Shown here: piece after piece, positions 1 through 9,515 of the stretch
How the letters are laid out: every line of letters begins with the position of its first letter
Position numbering within the stretch: the stretch's first letter is position 1
NCBI GenBank assembly: GCA_964019335.1
Contig: OZ025683.1
Location: 1 to 64,000, forward strand
DNA: 64,000 nucleotides
Direction of reading: 5' to 3'
Source of the DNA: Diplonema japonicum
Lineage: Eukaryota; Euglenozoa; Diplonemea; Diplonemida; Diplonemidae
The notes under the pieces: model-generated
What the model was told of the DNA's origin: nothing
Seen by the model: only the letters and a program-made list of their open reading frames with translations
Database searches by the model: none
Made by a program: the position numbers and the translations under genes

Positions 1-1517
1 GGTTTGCGGGTTTGCGGTGGGTTTGCGGGTTTGCGGGTTTGCGGGTTGCGGGTTTGCGGGTTTGCGGGTTTGCGGGTTTGCGGGTTTGCGGGTTTGCGGG
101 TTTGCGGGTTTGCGGGTTTGCGGGTTTGCGGGTTTGCGGGTTTGCGGGTTTGCGGGTTTGCGGGTTTGCGGGTTTGCGGGTTTGCGGGTTTGCGGGTTTG
201 CGGGTTTGCGGGTTTGCGGGTTTGCGGGTTTGCGGGTTTGCGGGTGTTTGCGGGTTTGCGGGTTGCGGGTTTGCGGGTTTGCGGGTTTGCGGGTTTGCGG
301 GTTTGCGGGTTTGCGGGTTTGCGGGTTTGCGGGTTTGCGGGTTTGCGGGTTTGCGGGTTTGCGGGTTTGCGGGTTTGCGGGTTTGCGGGTTTGCGGGTTT
401 GCGGGTTTGCGGGTTTGCGGGTTTGCGGGTTTGCGGGTTTGCGGGTTTGCGGGTTTGCGGGTTTGCGGGTTTGCGGGTTTGCGGGTTTGCGGGTTTGCGG
501 GTTTGCGGGTTTGCGGGTTTGCGGGTTTGCGGGTTTGCGGGTTTGCGGGTTTGCGGGTTTGCGGGTTTGCGGGTTTGCGGTTTGCGGGTTTGCGGGTTTG
601 CGGGTTTGCGGGTTTGCGGGTTTGCGGGTTTGCGGGTTTGCGGGTTTGCGGGTTTGCGGGTTTGCGGGTTTGCGGGTTTGCGGGTTTGCGGGTTTGCGGG
701 TTTGCGGGTTTGCGGGTTTGCGGGTTTGCGGGTTTGCGGGTTTGCGGGTTTGCGGGTTTGCGGGTTTGCGGGTTTGCGGGTTTGCGGGTTTGCGGGTTTG
801 CGGGTTTGCGGGTTTGCGGGTTTGCGGGTTTGCGGGTTTGCGGGTTTGCGGGTTTGCGGGTTTGCGGGTTTGCGGGTTTGCGGGTTTGCGGGTTTGCGGG
901 TTTGCGGGTTTGCGGGTTTGCGGGTTTGCGGGTTTGCGGGTTTGCGGGTTTGCGGGTTTGCGGGTTTGCGGGTTTGCGGGTTTGCGGGTTTGCGGGTTTG
1001 CGGGTTTGCGGGTTTGCGGGTTTGCGGGTTTGCGGGTTTGCGGGTTTGCGGGTTTGCGGGTTTGCGGGTTTGCGGGTTTGCGGGTTTGCGGGTTTGCGGG
1101 TTTGCGGGTTTGCGGGTTTGCGGGTTTGCGGGTTTGCGGGTTTGCGGGTTTGCGGGTTTGCGGGTTTGCGGGTTTGCGGGTTTGCGGGTTTGCGGGTTTG
1201 CGGGTTTGCGGGTTTGCGGGTTTGCGGGTTTGCGGGTTTGCGGGTTTGCGGGTTTGCGGGTTTGCGGGTTTGCGGGTTTGCGGGTTTGCGGGTTTGCGGG
1301 TTTGCGGGTTTGCGGGTTTGCGGGTTTGCGGGTTTGCGGGTTTGCGGGTTTGCGGGTTTGCGGGTTTGCGGGTTTGCGGGTTTGCGGGTTTGCGGGTTTG
1401 CGGGTTTGCGGGTTTGTGCGGGTTTGTGCGGGTTTGTGCGGGTTTGTGCGGGTTTGTGCGGGTTTGTGCGGGTTTGCGGGTTTGCGGGTTTGTGCGGGTT
1501 TGCGGGTTTGCGGGTTT
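1..1517. repeat. Tandem 8-bp G-rich satellite (GGGTTTGC)n
   Basis: About 190 nearly perfect copies of the octamer GGGTTTGC run from the window start to about 1517. A few units lost bases (near 50, 245-265 and 578), and between about 1413 and 1500 the unit becomes a 10-mer with an extra TG. Because 8 is not a multiple of 3, all three plus-strand frames are open and read the same octapeptide, so the long open frames here are not genes. The G-rich strand runs 5' to 3' into the window, the wrong polarity for a left chromosome end. This is an internal or subtelomeric satellite, possibly able to form G-quadruplexes. It may continue beyond the window. Confidence 0.97.
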
Positions 1518-2083
1518 GGCACGGGCACCCACCCACCTGAAACCAAATTGGAGGGTTTCCCTCCCTTTGTTCCCCGAAATGGACTCCCACCCCCCCGAGA
1601 GCAAGGTCTCTGGGTGGGTGGGAGCTGGGCCTGTTCTTAAGCCCGGGGGGTGGTCCCCTCCCGTGAGCACCCACCCTCCTTCTTTCTTTTTTTCCCCCCT
1701 CTCAGTCTTCAGGCGGGTGGCGGTGGCGGCTGCGGAATCGGGAGCGGGCGCGCTGGCTGCGGGTGGTTCTATTTTTTTATGTTTTTTATTATTTTTGACG
1801 ACATCTAGAGGGGATCTAAGGGGAGGGGAGGGGTCATACTGCCCGGCCAGATTTCGGTCTGGTCGGGTGGTCGGCGTCTCTCGTAGGCGTTCCTCCTGCG
1901 GGCGGCGGTCTCCGACGACGTTTCGTCTAGGGTCCATTTTTATTTTTTTTTTTTTTTTTTTGTGTTGAGGGGGGCGGGGATCCTTTGCTAAACGGCAGGC
2001 GGGCCGGGCCGAAACAACCCCCCCAGACGACGACGAACGGACACCGAGCGGACGCAGCAGGCACCAACAAAAACACAGACGAC
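1518..2083. other. GC-rich region without a recognisable gene
   Basis: This stretch lies between the octamer satellite and the spliced-leader-like block. It is GC-rich, with one poly(T) run near 1942-1961 and a short palindromic patch near 1838-1870. No coding signal was seen. The part next to 2083 would be the intron-like portion of a spliced-leader RNA gene on the minus strand if that call is right, but I could not define its 3' end: no T-run terminator follows on the minus strand, only poly(A). Confidence 0.5.
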
Positions 2084-2120
2084 CAATAAAGTACAGAAAC
2101 TGTAGCTTTAGAATCGTTGG
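2084..2120 (-). ncRNA. Spliced-leader exon-like sequence, possible SL RNA gene
   Basis: Read on the minus strand this 37-nt block starts CCAACGATTC and ends CTGTACTTTATTG, followed directly by GT (GTCGTCTG). From memory it differs from the published diplonemid spliced-leader exon by only one or two bases. It contains a potential stem (CTACAG / CTGTA). The GT after the exon fits an SL RNA donor rather than a trans-spliced mRNA copy. Against a functional gene: there is only one copy, no clear Sm-type U tract was found, and no T-run terminator follows. It could be a degenerate or orphan SL RNA gene. Confidence 0.6.
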
Positions 2121-2127
2121 TTTTTTT

Positions 2128-3831
2128 AAAGGGGGACTTGAGAAATAACTATTTATTGCCAACAAATAATGAGTCATAATTTAACTCGAGTTCCCGAATT
2201 TTTTGCACGAGGGCCCGCCGGGCCCGAGTGCAAAAAAACGGTAACGAGAGTTAAATTATGGCTCATTTGGCGGCAAGTAAGTCGTTTTATTTCACTCTTC
2301 GTCATTTGAGTCACTCTCACTCACTCACTCTCACTGCTTTCACCGCTGCTTTCCTCACACGGGTCAGCTTTTTTTTGGGGGGGGACAGGCATTTGGTTAT
2401 TGTTGATATTGATTGTGACGTAGTCGCTAATATTTGAGAAATAGATAGTTTGACCCGGTTGGACACTGTTGGGGGCGGGCTGTGGCAGTCCAGGCTGTTG
2501 TGTGTTGGGAACCAAGGCAGGATTTCCAGGCTGCTGTTGTGAGGGCAGGCAAGGAATGTTCAGCTGCTGCGACACAGTCCTAATCAGCTTTTTGCTTTTA
2601 TCGATGTAGCCCTGGGCTACTGAAACCGAGTTCCAGCTAAAAAATTTCATCAGCGTGGCTATGTCGGCGCCCCCTTCACAAGCAGCTGTAGCGGCACTCC
2701 TCCTCATCGAATGCGAAGTGTACTTCGACGGGCAGCTCTTGCCTAGCAGGCTGGCCACTACTTTGGTGACGTTCCTCACGGTGTTGATCCCTAACCTGGA
2801 CGCAACAAACCCCTTCGACCCGTTCTGTGTATGGGCTGCCCTCCAAAGGAACGGTTTCTTGTCGTCAACAGAGGAAAAATAGATGTTGAAAACATCGGCT
2901 GCGAGTCCCTTCGGCACTAAAAAGGTCGAAAGCTCCGGAGGTCCACGCTGTTTCTTGCGCTGGAAGCAGAACCAGAAGCCGTAGTCGTCTTGCGACACCT
3001 TAGAGTACTCTAGCTCGTACAGCTCTTCCCCCCTCAACCCCCCGTAATAACCACAAACAAACATTGCTCTGTTCACGGTAAAAACGTTGGCCTTCATATG
3101 CTCAGGGCATTCGAGGGTGAGCAACGTAGAGAGGTCCTCCATGTTGAATACCTCAGCTTTTTTGACAACCCGGGTCGTGGAGGATTCCGACCTCTTCAAA
3201 AAGAGTTTGAGCTCTTTCCACTCCTTTTCATCAGCCCCATAAATTGCAACGAAGACAGCCCGGATTTGGCTATACAGCGTCCACGCGGTGCCACAGCTGT
3301 ACCCATCAGCAAGTTTCTGCTTAAGATAGGAGATGACATCAGCTTCTTTCGGCTTCGTATGCTTGGACCAGAAGTTTTCCCATGCTGTTTTGTAAATCTC
3401 AGCTGACTTCCTGGGGAGTTTTTCTTCCCAGTTCGAACACTTTTTAACCTTTGGCATGATTGCGATGCGATTTGTAGTGCTGTTAGGTGGTTTTTTTGCT
3501 GAAATTTCCCTAAGGTGATATGGGGGTGGCAATTTCGCTATGGCATTTAAAGGGGAAGTAAAGCGCTTATTCCCACTTTTAAGGGCTGGAATGGCCTCAG
3601 ATGGCCAAAAATAGTCAAAATACCCCCACCCCAAAAAAATTTTTCAAGGGGGTGGGTACATTTTTTCACGACGAGACCCATTTTTTCACTCTGAATGGCC
3701 ATTATTTAACTGCAAAATCTCATTATTTAACTAGTTAAATAATGGCGATTTCGCGTTAAATAATGAGGCCCCTAGTGAGTGAAGAAAATGACGAAGAGTG
3801 AAATAAATAAATAAAAAGGGGGACTTGAGAA
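2128..3831 (-). mobile_element. Tyrosine-recombinase mobile element
   Basis: A recombinase gene is bracketed by a perfect 17-bp direct repeat (AAAGGGGGACTTGAGAA) at 2128-2144 and 3815-3831. Inside it a perfect 21-bp inverted repeat lies at 2287-2307 and 3786-3806. Further palindromic blocks based on ATTTAACTC / GAGTTAAAT lie at about 2167-2265 and 3697-3770. Direct plus inverted terminal repeats around one tyrosine recombinase and no reverse transcriptase suggest a Crypton-like or other recombinase-mobilised element rather than a full DIRS retroelement. Its left end lies 8 bp from the spliced-leader-like block. Confidence 0.75.
2321..3457 (-). CDS. Tyrosine recombinase of mobile element
   Basis: Predicted 378-aa protein; the ATG at 3457 is used because the longer frame upstream starts at a non-ATG codon. 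The N-terminal part (about residues 10-100) looks like an alpha-helical core-binding domain. The C-terminal part carries the tyrosine recombinase catalytic signature: the first Arg in GGLRGEEL, the H-x-x-R box in HSMRRSAAT, Trp in the histidine/tryptophan position (FFSWNS), and the nucleophile Tyr in QGYIDKS. All catalytic positions seem intact, so the enzyme could be active. It would cut and rejoin DNA through a covalent 3'-phosphotyrosine. The Ser/Glu-rich tail is low complexity. No reverse transcriptase or GCR1-type DNA-binding domain is seen. Confidence 0.85.
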   Translation of the reverse strand: MPKVKKCSNWEEKLPRKSAEIYKTAWENFWSKHTKPKEADVISYLKQKLADGYSCGTAWTLYSQIRAVFVAIYGADEKEWKELKLFLKRSESSTTRVVKKAEVFNMEDLSTLLTLECPEHMKANVFTVNRAMFVCGYYGGLRGEELYELEYSKVSQDDYGFWFCFQRKKQRGPPELSTFLVPKGLAADVFNIYFSSVDDKKPFLWRAAHTQNGSKGFVASRLGINTVRNVTKVVASLLGKSCPSKYTSHSMRRSAATAACEGGADIATLMKFFSWNSVSVAQGYIDKSKKLIRTVSQQLNIPCLPSQQQPGNPALVPNTQQPGLPQPAPNSVQPGQTIYFSNISDYVTININNNQMPVPPQKKADPCEESSGESSESE

Positions 3832-4517
3832 TGTTTTTTTTTTTTTTTCTTCAAAAGACACACAAGGCACGATAAATCTTAAGAGAAAATAAAAATATTC
3901 CAAAACAGACAATCAAGTTCCAACCTGGGAGGAAGGCATGGGTTTCTCTTTTTCTTTATGGGAGGGAGAGGGGAAGAAGAAGAAGCAACTCCAAATGATA
4001 AAAATTCAAAAATAAAAATCTCAAAAAAGGCTTAAAAGAAGAAGAGGCAAATTCAAAAACATACTAGGGAGGAATGAGCGGGGCAGGGGGTAAAATTTAG
4101 GAGGGGGAAAGAGGGAGAATCAAAAAAGGGGAAAGGGGCAGAGTGACCAATGTCCATGCGAAAAAGCATAGAGCGGGGGAAGAAGAAAATCAAAAACAGG
4201 AAAAACACATCACCACTTTTGGGTTATAAACCTGGAGTGAGATGAAAAACGGGGAAAAAAAATATAGAACTCGAAACGTCGTAATAAGACGACGAGAGAA
4301 AAGCAAAAGAAATTTGATAAATTTCGGTGTGCGGGTGGGTGCTCATCGTAAAAACAAGGTAAGTTAGCAAAGCTTTCTTAATAAACTTTTGTCTTTTCTT
4401 CACCCCTCCCCATTCGTCTCTTTCAGTGTTTGTGTATACAATAATGCGACCGGTGTGGAGGCTGCTAGAAGGTATGCCAGGCCCTGTTTGTGGGGGGCAA
4501 CCAGTGAGGGAAAAAAA
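3832..4517. other. Intergenic region, low complexity
   Basis: AT-rich and purine-rich sequence between the recombinase element and tRNA-Met, with a poly(T) run near 3834-3849. I see no gene, repeat pair or RNA structure that I can support. Confidence 0.5.
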
Positions 4518-4590
4518 TGCGAGGTGCCAGGATCGAACTGACGACCTTAGGATTATGAGACCTACGCGCTGCCGACTGCGCCAACCTCGC
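4518..4590 (-). tRNA. tRNA-Met (anticodon CAT)
   Basis: A 73-nt cloverleaf on the minus strand. The acceptor stem GCGAGGT pairs with ACCTCGC at 4519-4525, the anticodon loop is CTCATAA, and the T arm contains GTTCGATCC. The gene is followed on the minus strand by a run of seven T, a Pol III terminator. It looks intact and intronless. The D arm and lack of initiator features suggest elongator Met, but I did not test this rigorously. A retrotransposon was inserted just upstream of its 5' end. Confidence 0.95.
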
Positions 4591-4591
4591 T

Positions 4592-4603
4592 TACGTTTCG
4601 TGT
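4592..4603. repeat. Target-site duplication of retrotransposon, 3' copy
   Basis: TACGTTTCGTGT occurs here and again at 9516-9527, exactly flanking the retrotransposon. This side lies next to the element's poly(A) tail (poly(T) on the plus strand) and 2-13 bp upstream of the tRNA-Met gene. Confidence 0.92.
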
Positions 4604-7600
4604 TTTTTTTTTTTTTTTTTTCAAAATACCAATGCAGGGCCGCCATGGAGAGCAACACCTGAGAAAAGGGAAAAAAAAGGTGAAGGGAAACCATGGGGAA
4701 ATAGGGAGGGCAAAGGACCAGGCTTCTGCAAGCAGGAGGAGCCCTGGTCCCCCACCAACCCGTGCTCTGCTTTGGGACAGCCGAAGAGGGCTGAATTACA
4801 TTATTCCCTCAGTCAAGTGAGAGAAAAACGGGGGCCTACCTTCCAGCTGGATGTCCTTCTTTGGCTGGAACCTCCGGCGGAAAGCCCCCCAGGGAGGTAT
4901 TGCTCCTATTGAGCGAATCATTGGTGAGTGTGAAAATAAAATAAAAAGGGGAAATGGGAAACAGTGAGAGGAAGGTGAAGGAAGGGAAAGGAAGGGAAAG
5001 GAAAGTGGAAAACACAACATTTCACTTTACACACACGCGGGCGATCCCTTAGCGCAGCACGGGGGCCGCGGGACCGGCGTCAAGAGAGACCGGAGGAGGG
5101 GGCGGCACGTTCGAAGGTGCAGTGACGTCTGTAGACGCCAGGGATGATGGCGAGGTGAACAGTCCGGAGCGTGACCAGGCGAGCAGGCCAGACTCAACAA
5201 TGAGGTCGTAGATCTGGGTCACGCGTCTCGACAGGGAGAACGCTAGGGAGGGAGTACCAGCAGGAGTGTCGATCGCCCCCCTCCCGATCACAGGGCACCC
5301 ACCGACAACATGCTCCCTGGACATCGGTGCTGCGTGGCAGGCTGGGCACCGGAGCACACCCTTGTGCTTCCTGTTCGGGCCAGCAGTCTGCAGGAAGCCG
5401 AAGAAGAGAGCCGAGTGACCAATCCGCAGCCGCGAGATGACCGTTTCAGCTTGTCTGGGGAAGCCAAGGGGGAAGTGCGCAGACCGAAGCTCGGTCGCCA
5501 CCGCGTAGTTGTGGGCGAGGGATGTTATGAGCTCCGCGGACCTCCGCACCACCCACCGTCGCACCAGGGCCCTCACTGATCGGTAGTCAAGGGAGGGCCT
5601 GTCCTGCTTCCGCTTCGTTCCCTCCCCGGCCAGAGCGTCAGCCTTCTCGTTCCCGTCCACCCCACAGTGGGAGGGCACAAACTGGAGGACCACCGGTGTC
5701 CCCTGCGTGCGCGCCGCGGACACCAGCCGGCTCCACGTCTGGTGGTCGAGCTTCTCCCTCTGTCGCGTTGGGCCAGCTCGCAGCTGCTCGACGAGGGAGA
5801 GGGAGTCGGTGCAGATCGACAGCGGGGACTTCGCCAGCGAAGGGTGTGTTTTTCGGAGGGTAGCCACCATATCCAGCGCCGTTTTCACAGCCATGCCCTC
5901 TGCCCGAAAAGATGAACAGAAGTCGTTGACGCCATGGCACACAGACACAGGGGTCAGGGGGGGAGGCAGCTGCAGATAAACCCCAGAGCCACCTTTCGCC
6001 TTCTGTCCGACCTGTACAACCGAGCCATCCGTGTAGGCATGGATGCCCGGGGGGAGAGCCGCAAGAGCAGCCTCGGCCGCCTTCCGCCTGTCCGCGTCTG
6101 GCGACGATCGCGTGACCCCGCCGGGGAGGTCAGTCCTGAAGTCGACCATGCCTGTCTGCCACGGGGCCGCCAGGGGCGTAGCCGACAGGTACTCGAAGTG
6201 CACCTTTGGTTCCAACCCGCATCGACGCAGTGCTTGGTAGCCAGAGCGCAGCCACCCACACCCCAGCCTGTTCGCCTGCTTCAGCTTGACCGTCTCCCTG
6301 TGAACCGGGGAAGACTGCCAGCAGAAGGCCTTCGCCGTCATCGTCGCCGCAGCACCCTCCGCCATTCTTTCGAGGGGAAGCAGTCCTGCCTCAGCTAGGA
6401 GCTTGTACCCTCCGGAGCCACTCCAGCAGCCCGTGATCAGCACCGCCGCCTCCTGGTGAAGCCCAGCCAGGTCCTTCCTCCCGACATCATCGAGCCTGCT
6501 GTAGTAGACCCCCATGCAGTAGCGCAGCAGCGGGAGGATGTACGTAACGTAGAGAGACCGCAGAGTGTCCCTCTTGCTGCCCCAGGACGTGCCGGACAAG
6601 AGCTTCAGCACCCTCAGCCTTTTGCTGGCCCGCCGTAGGATGTCCTGTGCGTGTTCACCGAACGTGAGCCCAGAGTCCACCGTAACCCCAAGGTACCTCG
6701 CGTGTTCAGACAGAGGCAGGGGACGGGCCGCAACGTAGTCCACGTCGGGCCGTCGCACGGCTGCATGCATGTCCCGCACGCAGCGGATCCGCACACCACC
6801 CGCCTCCACAACCTGAAGGCCCGCCAGCTCCTGGTCCCCGGAGATCGTGCCATCGGCGTTCACCCCCAGGCCGAAGAGTGGGTTCTGGAAGGCACCTGGC
6901 TGAAGGGGGACTCGTGACGAAGTGAAGTAGACCCCGAGACGTTTCTGGGGGGGGACGCAGACTGCCTGCGTCTTGGACGTGCTCAGCAGCATGTCACGCT
7001 CCCTGCACCAGTCCTCAACCGCATCCACCACTGCCTGCGCCTTCCGCTCCAGCCCAGCCACGTCCCCTTGTCCAGAGGAGATCACAACCGCCACGTCGTC
7101 GGCGTAGAGCACCGAGACGTCCGCCAGTCCCTCCAGTCTCCTGGCGAGTTCGTCGACGTAGATGGTGTACAGGATGGGACCCAAGACAGAGCCCTGGGGG
7201 ACACCCCGTCGCACCTTCGTCGTCGACCCCCTCGACCGTCCAATCGTGACCGCAGCAGTACGGCCGCATAGAAAGGACCGCGTCCACTCCACGAAGGGTT
7301 CGGGGAGACCCTTCCCTCGCATCTTGTCCAGCAGGGCACCATGGGGCACCAGGTCGAAGGCAGAAGAGAAGTCGAACAGCAGAGCGGCCGAGAGACGTCG
7401 ATCGTCTTTGTTCCTCGACATGCACTCAGTGAGGGTTGCCACCTGCTCCTCCGTGGAGCGGCCGCGTCTGAAACCAGCCTGGCTGTCGTGGAGTCCCTCG
7501 ACTCCCGTCCCGTCCGCGTCAAGAAGAAACGTGAGCCTCTCCTCGATCATCCTCTCCAGCAGCTTGCAGAGGCAGCTGGTCAGGCAGATCGGCCGGTAGG

Positions 7601-9515
7601 AAGCCAAGAGAGTCGCATCTTTTCCAGGTTTCGGTACCGGGACGATCACTCCCTTCTTCCAGGCACCGGGGACGACACCCATCAGCCAGGAGCGATTGAG
7701 GAGTAGAAGGAGGACACCGAGGGAGTCCGAGTTCAGGTGTAGGAGCATCTCCGAGAAGATTCCGTCTTCCCCGGCCGCGCTGCGCGTCTTCATCCTTCTC
7801 AGGCCGCGGGTGAGGTCGTCCACGGTGAACGCTTGACACCCGAGTCTGCTTGCAGAAGGAGCGGCGTCCTTCGAGTTCCCGTCACCACGCCTGCCGTAGA
7901 GCTTAGCGAAGTGCGCCCCCAGCCGGTCGGCCTTCGCCTTGTCCGACACAAATCTTCCCTCGAGTACAGGAAGGTGTGTCTTTCGGTGCCTGCCGTCCAG
8001 CTTCTTCACCGCTCTGAACGCAGCCCCGAGGTCCTTGCTCCGGCTGAGGTCGGCCGCCATCCTTCCCCATGCCTCACGCTTCGTCTCGTCAAGGAGTCGG
8101 TTGACTTCCTTCACCTTCGCCCTGTACTCCTCCACCACCACGTCCGCCTCTTGAAGCAGGAGTTCGCGCAGGGTGTTCCGCTCTTCGAAGGCGTCCTCGA
8201 GCTCAGCAGTCCACCAGGGGGTCGGGCCACGTCGCATCCCACAGAGGGGAATGTGGTCGTTCGCCGCAGTCAAAAGGGCTTGTGTAAACCCCTTCGTGAC
8301 AGAGTCAATCGGAGCCGCCGTGTCAACACCAGCAAGCAGGCGGGCAACAGCAGCAGTGTAGTCATCCCATCTGGCTTTTTTGAAATTCCAGGTGGGGAAG
8401 GGGCGCTCCGAACGGTAGACGTCCTCAAGAGGCAGGTGAAAGGATACGGGACTATGATCGGAGCCCCACGTGCCCAGCGTCTTCGGCTCAAGCTTCGCGC
8501 AGCGCCCCACAACCAGGTCCAGAACGTGTCGTGACGAGTCCCTCGTCGGTTCGTTGCGGTCGTTGTAGACGGTGTACCCGTGGGTGTCCAGCCAGTCCCT
8601 GACCACGTTCCCCCTCTCGTTCGGCGTCGTCACCGTGGCGTCCCAGGAGCTGTGGTGAGCATTGAAGTCACCCGCTATGACTGTGTTCTTCCCCATGGGA
8701 AGGCTGCCAGGCCGCAGGTACTCAGGGTCCCTCGTGCCTCTGCTCGCGCTTACCGGTGTAAGGTAAACGTTGGAGAGAGTGATCGGCTCACGCTTCTCGC
8801 AGGAGATCCTCACATCCAGTCTCTCAGTGACACAGTCCCCAGCCGGGAGTACGTGCGGAACCTCCTCCGAGGCAAGATCGTCGCGGACATACGTGACAAT
8901 ACCACCACCCCTCGTCGCAGTGCCGTCAGTCACCGGTGTCAACCGATCCCTCCTGTATGACCTGTACCCAGGCAGGTGTGGCGTGTCGTGCCCTTCCCTC
9001 AGGTGCGTCTCCTGTATCATGATGATGTCCAGCGACAAGAAGTCAGCATGGCGAGATACGACGGTCCATTTCGCAACGAGGCCGTTGCAGTTCCACGAGA
9101 CAACCTTGAGACCCTTAGGCGACGGGGGCGGCAGCTTCTTGGGTGGGCCAGGGTTTGTTTCGACCAGCCCAAGCAGCCCCAGCAGGTCCCTGACGGACAT
9201 CCTCCCGAGTAGGGTGGGGATCAGTGCAGAAAAGTCGGTGAAGAAACAGAGAGGTAGGAGTCTCCTGGGGAGGATGCGAGGGAGACTAGGAGAGGGAGCA
9301 TGGTCGTAGATCTGCTGCTCCCCCTGTTCTGCGGGGCCCCTTCAATTGGATGGACCCATGGAGGCAGAGCGCCCCTTGACCCCATTGGTGAAGAGATCTT
9401 TGGTCTCCGCGAACGACCTGGCCCGCCCCCTCGTACCCAGGTTCGTCACCGCAGCCTCAGAGGTCGTAGCGAGAGGAGGAGCCCCCTTCTTCCCCTTCCC
9501 CTTCCCTTTCCAGTG
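4604..9515 (-). mobile_element. Full-length non-LTR retrotransposon (LINE), ingi/L1Tc-like
   Basis: A 4912-bp element on the minus strand: 5' UTR about 9201-9515, one long ORF 5049-9200, 3' UTR about 4622-5048, and a poly(A) tail at 4604-4621. A 12-bp target-site duplication flanks it. The ORF is uninterrupted, so the copy may be recent and competent. The 3' part recurs almost identically at 12626-13562. The single ORF with apurinic-type endonuclease, reverse transcriptase, RNase H and a C-terminal zinc knuckle is the layout of the ingi/L1Tc and I/R1-like clades. Confidence 0.93.
5049..9200 (-). CDS. LINE polyprotein: endonuclease, reverse transcriptase, RNase H
   Basis: 1383 aa. Residues 1-19 end in VETNPGP, a 2A-like ribosome-skipping motif. 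An APE-type endonuclease follows (about 30-260: SWNCNGL, IQETHL, AGDFNAHH, GSDHSPV). The reverse transcriptase (about 480-760) has SYRPICLTS, AGFRRGRST, FDFSSAFD, GVPQGSVLGP and the YADD active site. RNase H (about 1050-1200) shows YTDGS, a Glu in FRAEG, the Asp in CTDSLS and a final Asp in GNEKADALA. A C-x2-C-x7-H-x4-C knuckle lies near residue 1300. The ATG at 9200 is the first in frame. The protein would nick target DNA and prime reverse transcription of its own RNA. No stop or frameshift interrupts it. Confidence 0.95.
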   Translation of the reverse strand: MSVRDLLGLLGLVETNPGPPKKLPPPSPKGLKVVSWNCNGLVAKWTVVSRHADFLSLDIIMIQETHLREGHDTPHLPGYRSYRRDRLTPVTDGTATRGGGIVTYVRDDLASEEVPHVLPAGDCVTERLDVRISCEKREPITLSNVYLTPVSASRGTRDPEYLRPGSLPMGKNTVIAGDFNAHHSSWDATVTTPNERGNVVRDWLDTHGYTVYNDRNEPTRDSSRHVLDLVVGRCAKLEPKTLGTWGSDHSPVSFHLPLEDVYRSERPFPTWNFKKARWDDYTAAVARLLAGVDTAAPIDSVTKGFTQALLTAANDHIPLCGMRRGPTPWWTAELEDAFEERNTLRELLLQEADVVVEEYRAKVKEVNRLLDETKREAWGRMAADLSRSKDLGAAFRAVKKLDGRHRKTHLPVLEGRFVSDKAKADRLGAHFAKLYGRRGDGNSKDAAPSASRLGCQAFTVDDLTRGLRRMKTRSAAGEDGIFSEMLLHLNSDSLGVLLLLLNRSWLMGVVPGAWKKGVIVPVPKPGKDATLLASYRPICLTSCLCKLLERMIEERLTFLLDADGTGVEGLHDSQAGFRRGRSTEEQVATLTECMSRNKDDRRLSAALLFDFSSAFDLVPHGALLDKMRGKGLPEPFVEWTRSFLCGRTAAVTIGRSRGSTTKVRRGVPQGSVLGPILYTIYVDELARRLEGLADVSVLYADDVAVVISSGQGDVAGLERKAQAVVDAVEDWCRERDMLLSTSKTQAVCVPPQKRLGVYFTSSRVPLQPGAFQNPLFGLGVNADGTISGDQELAGLQVVEAGGVRIRCVRDMHAAVRRPDVDYVAARPLPLSEHARYLGVTVDSGLTFGEHAQDILRRASKRLRVLKLLSGTSWGSKRDTLRSLYVTYILPLLRYCMGVYYSRLDDVGRKDLAGLHQEAAVLITGCWSGSGGYKLLAEAGLLPLERMAEGAAATMTAKAFCWQSSPVHRETVKLKQANRLGCGWLRSGYQALRRCGLEPKVHFEYLSATPLAAPWQTGMVDFRTDLPGGVTRSSPDADRRKAAEAALAALPPGIHAYTDGSVVQVGQKAKGGSGVYLQLPPPLTPVSVCHGVNDFCSSFRAEGMAVKTALDMVATLRKTHPSLAKSPLSICTDSLSLVEQLRAGPTRQREKLDHQTWSRLVSAARTQGTPVVLQFVPSHCGVDGNEKADALAGEGTKRKQDRPSLDYRSVRALVRRWVVRRSAELITSLAHNYAVATELRSAHFPLGFPRQAETVISRLRIGHSALFFGFLQTAGPNRKHKGVLRCPACHAAPMSREHVVGGCPVIGRGAIDTPAGTPSLAFSLSRRVTQIYDLIVESGLLAWSRSGLFTSPSSLASTDVTAPSNVPPPPPVSLDAGPAAPVLR

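Noticed and set aside
1-1517. Chromosome-end telomere
   Set aside because: G-rich strand has the wrong polarity for a left end and the unit is not a known euglenozoan telomere repeat.
4-1968. Three very long open frames across the octamer array
   Set aside because: The unit length of 8 makes every frame open and repetitive; starts are non-ATG; no real protein.
2321-3634. Longer form of the tyrosine recombinase starting at 3634
   Set aside because: The first codon is not ATG; the first ATG in frame is at 3457.
5310-9309. Many plus-strand open frames opposite the LINE
   Set aside because: Shadow frames of a GC-rich coding region without recognisable domains.
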